Under the pieces are notes generated by a model. It was not told the origin of the DNA and searched no databases. It was given only the letters and a program-made list of their open reading frames with translations. A DNA stretch of 53,585 nucleotides from Pseudomonas sp. GM80 (GTDB lineage Bacteria; Pseudomonadota; Gammaproteobacteria; Pseudomonadales; Pseudomonadaceae), in contig NZ_AKJD01000091.1 in the NCBI RefSeq assembly GCF_000282515.1, forward strand, positions 1 to 53,585, read 5' to 3'. The position numbers were made by a program, and so were the translations under genes. Positions 25,618 through 34,373 of this stretch are shown piece by piece (position 1 is the stretch's first letter; the number at the start of each line of letters is the position of its first letter).

Positions 25618-26730
25618 TCAGTCGTTAGTCAGCTTCCCGGTACGAAACGCTACCCGCCCCGCCACTTTCGCCTGCCAGATCCCAGGCTCCGTATAACGCC
25701 CACGATCAATCGCAAACAGCACGCCGCTAGTGCCGGCGCGCACGGTGCTTACGCGATCCTGCAACGGATCAACCACTTCGAACAGCGCATCGCCCTTCTC
25801 CACCCACTCGCCGGCATTGCGCAGGAAACTCACCACACCATGATGCGGGGCGAACAGGTATTCAGTGCCCTCGAACGGCAAGCCCTCGCAGCAGTCGGCC
25901 GGTGCCGCCGGCCATTCGCCGTCGATGAAGCCCTGCTCGGCGAGGAAGCCCAGAATCGCCTCGCAATTGGCCTGCGCCTGATCGACCCGGGTATCGCCCA
26001 TGCTGCCCAGCTCCAGCGTGGTTGCCAGGTTCGCCGGGGGAATTGCCGCGTCAGGAAAGGTGCGCGCCAGACGCAGCCATGGCGAAGAACAGGATTCATC
26101 AAACGAGCTGCCGCCGGAGTCTTCACACAACAGCGCCACACCGGCCTTCAGGCGTGCGGCCAGCGATTGCCATTGTGGCCAGTGTTGCGGCAACGCATAC
26201 AAGTGAATCGCAGCGTCAAAATCGCAGTGCAGGTCGAGGGTGATGTCAGCGTCGCAGGCATGACGCAGCAGCAGACGATGCAGCGCCTCCAGTTGCGAGG
26301 CCGGGGCTGGCAAGTCATCGAAAACCTGGAGCATCGTTTGGCGGATCAGTGCGATGTTGGCGGCGGCATCCGCGCCCAGGCGCTCACCGACCAACGCCGC
26401 CACCGGGGTGCTCAGTTCGACGAAAGCGCGATTGAAATTCTTGCCGCTGGCCAGCTCGAAGCGCCCCATGTGCGCGCCCTGCAGATGCTGATCGAGACCA
26501 ATCGGGTTGGCCACCGGCACCAGCTCGATCACGCCGTGCAAACGCCCTTGCTGCTCAAGTTCGTTTAGGCGCTGCTTGAGTTCCCACGCGGTGCGCATGC
26601 CCGGCAACTCATCGGCGTGCAGGCTGGCCTGGATGTACACCTTGCGCGCGCCGGCGCCATAACGAAACACGCTGAGGGAGCGCTCGCTGCCCAAGTGGCT
26701 CCAAGGCAGGACATGATCGATACGTTGCAT
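25618..26730 (-). CDS. Succinylglutamate desuccinylase/aspartoacylase family protein
   Basis: A 370-residue M14-type zinc deacylase or carboxypeptidase-like enzyme. The zinc-binding His and Glu are in YIQASLHADELPGM, and a further His is in TLDLHCDFDAAIHLY. Family members remove an acyl group from an amino acid (N-acetylaspartate, succinylglutamate) or cleave peptides; which one applies is not visible. The C-terminal 90 residues contain a biotinyl/lipoyl-like strand pattern (GEWVEKGDALFEVVDP), as in many relatives. The ATG at 26730 follows GAGGAGTCTTCCC. REP pairs lie on both sides. Confidence 0.88.
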   Translation of the reverse strand: MQRIDHVLPWSHLGSERSLSVFRYGAGARKVYIQASLHADELPGMRTAWELKQRLNELEQQGRLHGVIELVPVANPIGLDQHLQGAHMGRFELASGKNFNRAFVELSTPVAALVGERLGADAAANIALIRQTMLQVFDDLPAPASQLEALHRLLLRHACDADITLDLHCDFDAAIHLYALPQHWPQWQSLAARLKAGVALLCEDSGGSSFDESCSSPWLRLARTFPDAAIPPANLATTLELGSMGDTRVDQAQANCEAILGFLAEQGFIDGEWPAAPADCCEGLPFEGTEYLFAPHHGVVSFLRNAGEWVEKGDALFEVVDPLQDRVSTVRAGTSGVLFAIDRGRYTEPGIWQAKVAGRVAFRTGKLTND

Positions 26731-26767
26731 GGGAAGACTCCTCAATAGCTGGATCACACAGATCCGC

Positions 26768-26857
26768 TGTAGGAGTGAGCCTGCTCGCGATAGCGGTTTT
26801 ACATTCAGCACCGATGGCACCTGACATACCGCTATCGCGAGCAGGCTCACTCCTACA
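26768..26857. repeat. REP inverted pair (GGAGTGAGCCTGCTCGCGATAG family)
   Basis: Facing copies of TGTAGGAGTGAGCCTGCTCG and its complement around a spacer of about 30 bases. Confidence 0.93.
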
Positions 26858-26880
26858 GGGTCTGGTCACAATTAAAACGC

Positions 26881-26918
26881 AAAAAAAGTGGCCACCGCGC
26901 AAACGGGGCCACTTTTTT
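26881..26918 (-). terminator. Intrinsic terminator of the amino-acid binding protein gene
   Basis: Stem AGTGGCC / GGCCACT; on the minus strand it ends in seven T. It is 12 bases beyond the stop codon. Confidence 0.85.
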
Positions 26919-26929
26919 CCTACGGCGTA

Positions 26930-27709
26930 TTAATGGCCGTAAACGTCAAAGTCGAAGTACTTGTCCTGCACTTGCTTGTACTTGCCATTGGCGCGGATTT
27001 CGGTGATTGCCTTGTTGAATTGCTCGGCCAGCGCGGTATCGCCCTTGCGCACAGCAATGCCGGCGCCGCCGCCGAAGTACTTGGCGTCTTCGTAGGTCGG
27101 GCCAACGAATTCGAAACCTTTGCCGGCGTCGGTTTTCAGGAAACCGTCGCTGAGGTTGACCGAGTCGGCCAGCATCGCGTCAAGACGACCCGAAGTCATG
27201 TCGAGGTTGGCTTCCTGCTGCGAACCGTAACGTACCAGGTCGATCCCGGCTGGAACCAGTACTTCGGTGGCGAAACGGTCGTGGGTACTGGCACGCAGCA
27301 CGCCGACTTTCTTGCCTTTGAGCTGGGTCAGCGGGTCGGTGATGTTCGAGCCTGCCTTCATCACGAAGCGGGCCGGGGTGTGGTAGTACTTGATGGTGAA
27401 ATCGACGTTTTTCTTACGGTCATCAGTGATGGTCATCGAGGACAGGATCGCGTCGATTTTTTTCACTTTCAGTGCCGGGATCAGGCCATCGAACTCTTGC
27501 TCGACCCAGGTACATTTGACTTTCATCTGCTCGCACAGCGCATCGCCGATGTCCACATCGAAACCGGCGAGTTTGCCGTCAGGGGTTTTCATCGAGAATG
27601 GCGGGTAACCGGCTTCAATACCGATGCGGATCGGCTTGGCGTCTTCGGCCACAGCGGTCAGGGACAACATCGACAGTGCCAGGGCACCGAACATCACTAG
27701 CTTCTTCAT
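26930..27709 (-). CDS. Amino-acid ABC transporter substrate-binding protein (AotJ/ArtJ-like)
   Basis: Periplasmic binding protein of 259 residues with a signal peptide ([21 protein letters not shown]). Family motifs are [40 protein letters not shown] and the C-terminal [12 protein letters not shown]. It resembles the arginine/ornithine and lysine/arginine/ornithine binding proteins. No permease or ATPase gene is adjacent, so it must use a transporter encoded elsewhere. Start ATG after CAGGAGTAATAA; a terminator follows. Confidence 0.9.
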   Translation of the reverse strand: MKKLVMFGALALSMLSLTAVAEDAKPIRIGIEAGYPPFSMKTPDGKLAGFDVDIGDALCEQMKVKCTWVEQEFDGLIPALKVKKIDAILSSMTITDDRKKNVDFTIKYYHTPARFVMKAGSNITDPLTQLKGKKVGVLRASTHDRFATEVLVPAGIDLVRYGSQQEANLDMTSGRLDAMLADSVNLSDGFLKTDAGKGFEFVGPTYEDAKYFGGGAGIAVRKGDTALAEQFNKAITEIRANGKYKQVQDKYFDFDVYGH

Positions 27710-27911
27710 TTATTACTCCTGTGTGCGGAGGCTTTTATTGGCAGCTTTCGATTCAGCGTTCAGTCATGGCCATTTGGCGGCAAATACTGAAGTGGCCGGC
27801 AGTCTATGGCGGCGCGCACAGGGTAAATTGTGTTGATGCGACAAATACTTACAAAAAACCGGCGAGACAATTCAGCAACATCAAAGGCTGTAGGAAAAAC
27901 ACCAATCCCCC

Positions 27912-27993
27912 TGTAGGAGCTGCCGCAGGCTGCGATCTGTTGATCTTTTTAACGACACGGATCAAAAGATCGCAGCCTGCGGCAGCTCCTACA
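27912..27993. repeat. REP inverted pair (GCTGCGATC family)
   Basis: Arms TGTAGGAGCTGCCGCAGGCT and complement; the left copy has one change (CTGTTGATC). It fills the gap between the binding-protein and rhodanese genes. The remaining part of that gap shows no gene. Confidence 0.93.
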
Positions 27994-27997
27994 AGGT

Positions 27998-28426
27998 TCA
28001 GCATTCGCAGGGGAATGCGCTGCGGGCGGGTTGCGCCACGCTCAGTTGGAATCCTTCATCCAGCCACCCGGTCACGCCACCGAGCATCTCTTTGACCGGG
28101 TAACCCAGCGCCGCCAGTTTTACCGCCGCCTTGTTCGCGCCGTTACAGTGCGGGCCGGCGCAATAGACCACGAACAGCGTGGTTTTCGGGTAATTCGCCA
28201 ACCCTTCAGCCGTGAGCAATCGCGTCGGAATATTGATGGCCCCGGGCACATGGCCGCGCTCAAAGGCCAGCGGCCCGCGCACGTCGACCAACACGAAGTC
28301 GACCTCGGCGGCCTCTTGGCTGCTGTGGACGTCGGAACAATCGGTTTCGAAGGTCAGACGGTTGCTGAAATGCATCAGGGCGATGGCCGAAGGGGCGGCG
28401 GGAATGTCGCGAACCAGGCTAGGCAT
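27998..28426 (-). CDS. Rhodanese-like domain protein
   Basis: A 142-residue single-domain sulfurtransferase-like protein. The likely persulfide-carrying cysteine is C89 (VVYCAGPHCNGANKAA); the loop CAGPHCNG is longer than in thiosulfate sulfurtransferases and holds a second cysteine. The family DVRGPLAFERGHVPGAINIP motif is present. Extra C-terminal residues end FPCEC. Start after AGGAGCAACCCCTC. It is divergent from ftrA, a pairing that suggests FtrA controls it. Confidence 0.88.
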   Translation of the reverse strand: MPSLVRDIPAAPSAIALMHFSNRLTFETDCSDVHSSQEAAEVDFVLVDVRGPLAFERGHVPGAINIPTRLLTAEGLANYPKTTLFVVYCAGPHCNGANKAAVKLAALGYPVKEMLGGVTGWLDEGFQLSVAQPARSAFPCEC

Positions 28427-28528
28427 GAGGGGTTGCTCCTGTGTCTCGTTGGGGATGAACAGACTTTATCCAGCCGCCGCGAATCGCTACAGTGGCGCAC
28501 AAGACACTCACCGGGAATTTTCCGCCAA

Positions 28529-29503
28529 ATGCCGATATCACCAGGTCTGGTTGCGATTCTGGCCTACGACGGCCTCTGCACGTTCGAGTTCGGCATTGCC
28601 GTGGAGATCTTCGGCCTGGCGCGTCCCGAGTTCGAGTTTCCGTGGTACGAACACGCGATTGCGGCGGTCGATCCAGGCCCGATGCGCGCCATGGGCGGGA
28701 TTCAGGTGTTGGCCGATGGCGGTCTGGAACTGCTGGCCGAAGCCCGCACGATCATCATCCCCGGCTGGCGCGACCGAAACGCCACGGTGCCGCCGGCACT
28801 GATCGACGCACTGCGTCAGGCCCACGCCCGAGGGGCGCGGCTGTTGTCGATCTGCTCCGGGGTGTTCGTGCTGGCGGCCAGCGGTTTGCTCGACGGCCAT
28901 GGCGCGACGACGCACTGGCGCTACACCACGGAACTGGCGCAGCGCTTTCCGGCCATCGCGGTCGATCCAGATGTGCTGTACGTCGACTCTGGCCAGTTGA
29001 TTACTTCCGCTGGCAGCGCTGCCGGGATTGATGCCTGCCTGCATCTGGTGGCGCGGGACTTCGGTACTCAAGTGGCCAACGCCGTGGCCCGCCGACTGGT
29101 GATGTCGCCGCAACGCACCGGCGGCCAGGTGCAGTTCATTCCGACGCCCGTGAGCCCGACGCCGCGCAACGATCTGTCACGCGTCATGCAATGGGCCCGC
29201 GAGCGTCTGCATGAGCCGCTGGAGGTGCGCGACCTGGCCAGCGAGGCGGCGATGAGCGAACGGACCTTTCTGCGGCGATTTACCGAGGCCAGTGGCCAAT
29301 CACCCAAGGCGTGGCTGCAGCACGAACGACTGGCGCGAGCGCGGGAGCTGCTGGAGAGCACGCCGCAGAACACCGAGCAGATTGCTCAGCGTTGCGGGTA
29401 TCGCTCGGTGGAGAGTTTTCGGGTGGCGTTTCGCACGGTGGTCGGCGTGCCGCCCTCGGTGTATCGCGAGCGGTTCGGGCGAGGGGTCAATGCCGATTCC
29501 TGA
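28529..29503 (+). CDS. ftrA: GlxA family transcriptional regulator (FtrA)
   Basis: A 324-residue regulator made of an N-terminal DJ-1/PfpI-like domain (residues about 5-180; the conserved cysteine is in LLSICSGVFVLAASGLL) and a C-terminal AraC-type double helix-turn-helix (about 215-315; VRDLASEAAMSERTFLRRF and IAQRCGYRSVESFRVAF). The ATG at 28529 begins the domain without extra residues, though the ribosome site is weak. It is divergent from the rhodanese gene. The effector is not known. Confidence 0.9.
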   Translation: MPISPGLVAILAYDGLCTFEFGIAVEIFGLARPEFEFPWYEHAIAAVDPGPMRAMGGIQVLADGGLELLAEARTIIIPGWRDRNATVPPALIDALRQAHARGARLLSICSGVFVLAASGLLDGHGATTHWRYTTELAQRFPAIAVDPDVLYVDSGQLITSAGSAAGIDACLHLVARDFGTQVANAVARRLVMSPQRTGGQVQFIPTPVSPTPRNDLSRVMQWARERLHEPLEVRDLASEAAMSERTFLRRFTEASGQSPKAWLQHERLARARELLESTPQNTEQIAQRCGYRSVESFRVAFRTVVGVPPSVYRERFGRGVNADS

Positions 29504-29521
29504 GGTGTGGTCGATGGCCCA

Positions 29522-29545
29522 ATCGCTGGCAAGCCAGCTCCCACA
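29522..29545. repeat. Single REP (GCTGGCAAGCCAGCTCCCACA)
   Basis: One core copy with no partner in inverted position close by. First of four REP elements in the gap between ftrA and cobF, which otherwise shows nothing. Confidence 0.85.
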
Positions 29546-29586
29546 GGGTTTGCGCTGACTGAAGATGTGTGAACAACCCAAATACC

Positions 29587-29612
29587 TGTAGGAGCAAGGC
29601 TTGCCCGCGATG
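29587..29612. repeat. Single REP (TGTAGGAGCAAGGCTTGCCCGC)
   Basis: A single copy of a related core in the ftrA-cobF gap. Confidence 0.8.
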
Positions 29613-29705
29613 GCGGTGGATCAGATGGCATCAATTCAAGCTATGCCGACGCCTTTTCCACAATGATCAGCACTGTTGCCACTGTCTCTGCTCAAAACAT
29701 ATCCC

Positions 29706-29795
29706 TGCAGGAGTGAGCCTGCTCGCGATGAGGCCTGCCCAGCCAACATCCTCATTGACTGAACCAACGCCATCGCGAGCAGGCTCACTCCTACA
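29706..29795. repeat. REP inverted pair (GGAGTGAGCCTGCTCGCGATG family)
   Basis: Facing copies of GGAGTGAGCCTGCTCGCGAT and complement, same family as the pair at 26.8 kb; the left copy has TGCAGG for TGTAGG. Confidence 0.92.
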
Positions 29796-29837
29796 CCGTT
29801 CGGCGGTAGATCCATAATCCCCAGCGACACAAAAACC

Positions 29838-29861
29838 TGTGGGAGCTGGCTTGCCGGCGAT
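29838..29861. repeat. Single REP (TGTGGGAGCTGGCTTGCCGG)
   Basis: One core copy, 24 bases before the end of cobF. It may act as a 3' stabilising hairpin for the cobF transcript. Confidence 0.85.
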
Positions 29862-29885
29862 TGGGCCCGCCCGGCCAGCAAAAAT

Positions 29886-30641
29886 CTAAGGCCTGCGCAG
29901 CAAATACGTATCCATGATCCACCCATGCTCAGCCCGTGCCGCCTTGCGCACCCGCTCGATTTCATCGGCAACATCCGCCAGTCGCCCGCTGATCAGTATT
30001 TCATCCGGCGTACCCAGATAAGCCCCCCAGTAAATCTCCGTCTGCTGATCCTTCACCGTGTGATAGGAATCTTCAGCGTCGAGCATCACCACCACGCTGT
30101 CCGCGTCACTCACCTGCCCCGCCGCCAAACGCCGCCCGGTGGTGATTTCAACTGAGCGGCCAATCGTGTTCAACGGCACCTTGTGCTGTGCCGCCAGCGC
30201 CTGGACGCTGGTAATTCCCGGGATCACTTCAAACTCAAAGGCACACCGCCCTGACGCCAGAATCGCCTGCAGGATACGAATCGTGCTGTCGTACAACGCC
30301 GGATCGCCCCAGACCAGGAAACCACCGCACTCACCGTCAGACAATTGGTCATTGATCAGCCTTTCGAAGGTGCGTTGCTTGGCGTGGTTGAGGTCAGCGA
30401 CGCTGGCGGCGTAGTCGACGTCGCCGCGTTCACGCTCGGGGCTGTGGGCTTCAGCGAAACGGTAAGCGCGATCGGTGATGTAGCGTTCACAGATCTCGCG
30501 GCGCAGGTCAATCAACGCGTCCTTGCTCTGACCTTTATCCATGAGGAAGAACACATCGACCTGATTCAGCGCCTTCACCGCCTGCATCGTGATGTAGTCC
30601 GGATTACCGGCGCCGATGCCGATCACCAGCAGCTTTTTCAT
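29886..30641 (-). CDS. cobF: Precorrin-6A synthase (deacetylating)
   Basis: SAM-dependent C1-methyltransferase of the aerobic cobalamin pathway, converting precorrin-5 to precorrin-6A with release of acetate. The 251-residue protein starts with the tetrapyrrole methylase GIGAGNPDYITMQAVKAL and carries VWGDPALYDST and IPGITSVQALAA. Its start overlaps the stop of the upstream phosphatase-like gene by one base (TGATG), indicating translational coupling. The other cob genes are not in the window. Confidence 0.95.
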   Translation of the reverse strand: MKKLLVIGIGAGNPDYITMQAVKALNQVDVFFLMDKGQSKDALIDLRREICERYITDRAYRFAEAHSPERERGDVDYAASVADLNHAKQRTFERLINDQLSDGECGGFLVWGDPALYDSTIRILQAILASGRCAFEFEVIPGITSVQALAAQHKVPLNTIGRSVEITTGRRLAAGQVSDADSVVVMLDAEDSYHTVKDQQTEIYWGAYLGTPDEILISGRLADVADEIERVRKAARAEHGWIMDTYLLRRP

Positions 30642-31210
30642 CAGCGCGTCTCCTTGATGTCGATACCCGGCAAGCGTAGCCGCCAGATACCGTTGAAGCG
30701 TAACTCGAGGATGGCCAGCGGCTCGACATCGACTGCGTTGAAGGCCGCGCCCTGCACCACCTGCATCAACGCGGCGCGCACAATGTAAGGATGGGTAACG
30801 GCGACGACATGCCCGGGTGTTGCGGTCAGCCCTTCGAGCCAGGCGGCGACCCGCTCGCCCACTTGCGCCACTGACTCACCGCCATGCGGTGCCGCGTGAG
30901 GATCGGCCAGCCAGGCTTGCAATGCGTGTGCATCGGTCTGCTGCAGATCCTTGATCGACTGCCCGTGCCAATGCCCCCAGTCGCAGTCGCGCAAGGCCGG
31001 GACCACTTCAGCGTCCGTGCCGAACCACTCAGCCGTTTGCCGGGTGCGCAATTCCGGACCACACAACAGACGGAACGGTGAATCGAGCCGTGTCGCCCAA
31101 AAGTCAGACGCTAATTGCTCATTTTCAACAGGCTCGTTTGTAGGAAAACGCGACAATTTCTGTGCGACGGTTCGGGCATGGCAAATCAGAGTCAAACGGG
31201 TGGTACGCAC
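30641..31210 (-). CDS. Histidine phosphatase family protein with altered RHG motif
   Basis: A 189-residue protein of the phosphoglycerate-mutase-like superfamily, coupled to cobF and so possibly CobC-like (alpha-ribazole phosphate phosphatase). The usual RHG start motif is CHA (LTLICHART), keeping the phosphorylatable histidine but losing the arginine. The other sites are conserved: GPELRTRQTAEWF, HGGESVAQV and VTHPYIVRAAL. GTG start. Whether it is active is uncertain. Confidence 0.82.
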   Translation of the reverse strand: MRTTRLTLICHARTVAQKLSRFPTNEPVENEQLASDFWATRLDSPFRLLCGPELRTRQTAEWFGTDAEVVPALRDCDWGHWHGQSIKDLQQTDAHALQAWLADPHAAPHGGESVAQVGERVAAWLEGLTATPGHVVAVTHPYIVRAALMQVVQGAAFNAVDVEPLAILELRFNGIWRLRLPGIDIKETR

Positions 31211-31393
31211 AAGCAGTCACTCATTCGAAGGTCGGGAAAAATCGGCGCAGCCGTCGGCAATAACCGCCATTGTGCCGTATGACGGAGGGTTGCAGCCAAC
31301 TCGACGGCGCTGACGGCAACCTTTTGCGAAGTGCCGAATCGGCAATTTCTGACGTCGTTCCGGGCAATGGACTACAAGACAGAGCGACTACCG

Positions 31394-31409
31394 TGTAGCC
31401 CTTGTTACA
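31394..31409. promoter_or_regulatory. Operator copy 1, TGTAGCCCTTGTTACA
   Basis: A quasi-palindrome TGTAGC-N4-GTTACA, repeated 72 bases downstream with identical arms. It resembles RpiR/MurR-family sites (TGTA...TACA). Confidence 0.6.
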
Positions 31410-31459
31410 CGGGCGTCTTGCCCCATTTTGGGGCTTTTGCTCCACGGTAAAAAATTCAC

Positions 31460-31487
31460 TAGACATGTAGCGTCAGTTACATAAATA
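31460..31487 (+). promoter_or_regulatory. Candidate promoter with operator copy 2 in the spacer
   Basis: A -35-like TAGACA (31460-31465) and -10-like TAAATA (31482-31487) are 16 bases apart. The spacer is exactly TGTAGCGTCAGTTACA (31466-31481), the second copy of the operator. Binding of the regulator there would block RNA polymerase, so autorepression of the RpiR gene is likely. The -10 match is poor. Confidence 0.5.
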
Positions 31488-31543
31488 CTGTTTTAACGGA
31501 TTATGAAGCGAATTCAACACCCCTCCATCCAGCAGGAGCCCGG

Positions 31544-32398
31544 ATGCCCCCTCTCAGAGACCTGATCACCGACCCCGGCCTTGATCTTACGCCGTCGGAG
31601 CGCAAAGTCGTTCGCGCCTTGCTTGATCAGTACCCGCGCAACGGCCTGGGGCCGATGGCACGTCTGGCCGAACATGCCGGTGTCAGCGACCCGACGATCG
31701 TGCGGCTGGTAAAGAAGCTCGGTTTTGGTGGTTATGCCGAATTCCAGGATGCCCTGCTCAGTGACATGGACCATCGCCTGCGCTCGCCAAGCACCCTGTT
31801 GCAGCCTCGCTCGCATCAGAACAAGGACGATGCCTGGAGCCACTACCTTGCTGACAGCCATCGTCTGTTACTTGAAACCCAGGCGCTGACGCAACCCGAA
31901 GACATACGAATCCTCGTCGACTGGCTGCTGGATGCACGCCATCAGGTGTACTGCTTCGGCGGCCGTTTCAGCAGCCTGATGGCCACGTACCTGCTCAATC
32001 ATTTACGCCTGTTGCGTCCCGGCTGTTTTGCCCTGGAAGACAATGCGCTGCTGCCCGACCGGTTGTTCGACCTGCAACGTCAGGACGTGGTGCTGGTGTT
32101 CGACTATCGCCGTTATCAGACCCAGGCCCTGCGCGTCGCCAGCGCGGCAAAAAACAACAACGCCCGGGTGGTGTTGTTTACCGATATCTACGCGTCGCCG
32201 CTGCGCGAGATGGCTGATCTGATCATCAGCGCCCCGGTCGAATCGGCCTCACCGTTCGACACCATGGTGCCGGCGCTGGCCCAGGTCGAGGCATTGATTG
32301 CCTGCCTGACCCTGCGCGGCCCGGAACTGGCCGATCGCCTGGAAGGCATCGACGCCCTGCGCAACGAATTCGCCACTCATCTGCTGGAGGAAAAATAA
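31544..32398 (+). CDS. MurR/RpiR family transcriptional regulator
   Basis: A 284-residue regulator with an N-terminal RpiR helix-turn-helix (MARLAEHAGVSDPTIVRLVKKLGF, residues about 33-57) and a C-terminal SIS domain (about 125-260; VYCFGGRFSSLMATYLLNHL and VVLVFDYRRYQTQ). SIS domains usually sense phosphosugars, but regulators in amino-acid clusters of pseudomonads also use them. Start ATG after AGCAGGAGCCCGG. It is the first gene of a seven-gene plus-strand cluster and lies two bases before the next gene. Twin operators lie upstream. Confidence 0.92.
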   Translation: MPPLRDLITDPGLDLTPSERKVVRALLDQYPRNGLGPMARLAEHAGVSDPTIVRLVKKLGFGGYAEFQDALLSDMDHRLRSPSTLLQPRSHQNKDDAWSHYLADSHRLLLETQALTQPEDIRILVDWLLDARHQVYCFGGRFSSLMATYLLNHLRLLRPGCFALEDNALLPDRLFDLQRQDVVLVFDYRRYQTQALRVASAAKNNNARVVLFTDIYASPLREMADLIISAPVESASPFDTMVPALAQVEALIACLTLRGPELADRLEGIDALRNEFATHLLEEK

Positions 32399-32400
32399 GG

Positions 32401-33045
32401 ATGTTCAGCCTTCCCCACCGCTCGCCACGGGACCAGCCGTTTGTCACCGACCACACGGCGTTGCTGCTGGTCGACATGCAGCGCGCCTGGCTCGAACCGC
32501 AGTTCGACCCGCACCTCAGTGGCCCGGACGCCGAGTACTTCCTCAACCGCGCCCGCACGCAGGTGGTGCCCAACCAGCAGCGGTTGCTCGGCGCCTTTCG
32601 CCAGGCCCGGCAGAATGTGTTGCACACGATCATTGAAAGCCTGACCGCCGATGGTCGCGACCGCTCGCTCGATCACAAGCTGTCAGACATGCACCTGCCC
32701 AAGGGCAGCCCGCAGGCGCAGGTCATTGCTGAACTGACCCCGCAGGAAAACGAAATCGTCCTGCCAAAAACCTCGTCCGGCGTGTTCAACTCGACCGCCA
32801 TCGACTACGTGCTGCGCAACCTCGAAACCCGCCACTTGATCATCGCCGGCATCGTCACCGACCAGTGCGTGGACATGGCCGTGCGCGATGCTGCCGATCG
32901 CGGTTATCTGGTGACGCTGGTGGAGGATGCCTGTGCCACCTACAGCGCCGAACGCCATCACGCCTGCCTGAACGCAATCAAGGGTTATTGCTGGATCACC
33001 AACACCGACACCGTGCTCGGCCGCCTGCAGGAGATGCAGCCATGA
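32401..33045 (+). CDS. Cysteine hydrolase, isochorismatase family
   Basis: A 214-residue amidohydrolase-like enzyme with the Asp-Lys-Cys triad: D25 (LLLVDMQRAW), K123 (VLPKTSSGVFNST) and C156 (VTDQCVDMAVRDA). Relatives cleave amides or carbamoyl groups (nicotinamide, N-carbamoyl compounds, ureidoacrylate). The ribosome site (GGAGG) lies inside the end of the regulator gene. The stop overlaps the start of the next gene (ATGA), so translation is coupled. Confidence 0.9.
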   Translation: MFSLPHRSPRDQPFVTDHTALLLVDMQRAWLEPQFDPHLSGPDAEYFLNRARTQVVPNQQRLLGAFRQARQNVLHTIIESLTADGRDRSLDHKLSDMHLPKGSPQAQVIAELTPQENEIVLPKTSSGVFNSTAIDYVLRNLETRHLIIAGIVTDQCVDMAVRDAADRGYLVTLVEDACATYSAERHHACLNAIKGYCWITNTDTVLGRLQEMQP

Positions 33046-34373
33046 GCGCACGCCTGACGCCGCTGCCGATGACCACCATCGTCACCACCGACCTGATCGG
33101 CATCACCCGTGGCCGCTCGTTTCCCACCGATGAGCTTGAGCATTACCAGGCCGCCGGTTGCGGCTGGGTGCCGGCCAATAGCGCGCTGACGCCACAGGAC
33201 ATCATCGCCTCGGCTAATCCGTGGGGCGCTTATGGCGACTTGCGGTTGATTCCCGATCTGAGCAGTCGCGTCACCGTTGGCAATGGCCCGGATGCCGATG
33301 CGCCGGCGCTGGACTTCATCCACGGCGATATCCGCGAGACCGATGGTCGCGCGTGGGGCGCCTGCCCGCGCACACTGCTGCGTGATGAGATCGAGCGCTA
33401 TCGCGATGCGTTGGGCTTGCAAGTCAACGCCGCGTTCGAACACGAATTCAACCTGCACGCCGGGTTTGTCGAGCATCTGGCGTTTTCCCTCGAAGCCCAG
33501 CGTCAGGGCGCCGAATTCGGTGGCTGGCTGCTCAGCGCCCTGCGCGCGGGGGGTGTCGAGCCGGAAATGTTCCTGCCTGAGTACGGCAAGCATCAATACG
33601 AAATCACCTGTCGGCCGACACTGGGCGTCGCCGCGGCAGACCGCGCGGTCAACGTGCGCGAAATCACCCGCGAGATCGCCCGGCAAATGGGCCTGGACCT
33701 GAGCTTCGCACCGAAAACCGCCGAGCATGCGGTGTGCAACGGCGTGCACTTGCACGTCAGCCTGCTGGATCTGGCCGGTCAGCCGATGCTCTACGACGCG
33801 GGCACCAGCAACGGTCTGTCGAGTCTTGGCCAGCACTGGGCAGCGGGCGTCCTGCATTACTTGCCGGCCCTGTGTGCGTTCACTGCGCCGACGCCGGTGT
33901 CGTACCAACGCTTGCAGCCGCACCACTGGAGCGCGTCCTACGCCTGCCTCGGTCAACAGAACCGTGAAGCGGCGCTGCGCATCTGCCCGACCGTGACCCT
34001 GGGTGGCAAATCCGTGGCCCAGCAGTTCAACCTCGAATTTCGCGCCATGGACGCCACGGCGTCGCCGCACCTGGCCATGGCGGCACTGCTGATTGCCGGG
34101 CGACTGGGCATTGAACAGCGTCTGGCCCTGAACGCGATCACCGACGAAGTGCCCGATTCACTCAACGACGAGCAACGCCAGGCCCGGGGCATCGTTGCCC
34201 TGCCCGCCTCGCTCGCCCAGGCGCTGGATTGCCTGCGCGACAGTGCAGCCTTCAATGAATGGCTGCCCAAGCCGTTGCTCGACACGTATCACGCCCTTAA
34301 AACCGAGGAACTGGCGCTGACGGAACAGCTCTCGCCTGCTGACCTGTGTGAGCACTATGCACGCCTGTACTGA
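33042..34373 (+). CDS. Glutamine synthetase family enzyme (gamma-glutamyl-amine ligase-like)
   Basis: A 443-residue ATP-dependent ligase of the GS superfamily. Active-site strands are conserved: FEHEFNLH, PEYGKHQYEI, NGVHLHVSLLD, QNREAALRICPT and NLEFRAMDATASPHLAMAALLIAG. It lacks the regulatory adenylylation signature of housekeeping GlnA. Enzymes of this branch join glutamate to polyamines, ethanolamine or aromatic amines. The start at 33042 overlaps the upstream stop. Inferred role: capture of an imported amine or ammonia in this pathway; the acceptor is unknown. Confidence 0.88.
   Translation: MSARLTPLPMTTIVTTDLIGITRGRSFPTDELEHYQAAGCGWVPANSALTPQDIIASANPWGAYGDLRLIPDLSSRVTVGNGPDADAPALDFIHGDIRETDGRAWGACPRTLLRDEIERYRDALGLQVNAAFEHEFNLHAGFVEHLAFSLEAQRQGAEFGGWLLSALRAGGVEPEMFLPEYGKHQYEITCRPTLGVAAADRAVNVREITREIARQMGLDLSFAPKTAEHAVCNGVHLHVSLLDLAGQPMLYDAGTSNGLSSLGQHWAAGVLHYLPALCAFTAPTPVSYQRLQPHHWSASYACLGQQNREAALRICPTVTLGGKSVAQQFNLEFRAMDATASPHLAMAALLIAGRLGIEQRLALNAITDEVPDSLNDEQRQARGIVALPASLAQALDCLRDSAAFNEWLPKPLLDTYHALKTEELALTEQLSPADLCEHYARLY

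Noticed and set aside
31420..31438. GCCCC-ATTTT-GGGGC hairpin followed by TTTT, as a terminator
   Set aside because: The stem is only five bases and no gene ends upstream on that strand; more likely a chance palindrome.
31211..31543. Possible cobalamin riboswitch upstream of the phosphatase/cobF operon
   Set aside because: I looked for a B12-box core on the minus strand and found none. The conserved feature here is the operator pair, which belongs to the RpiR gene.
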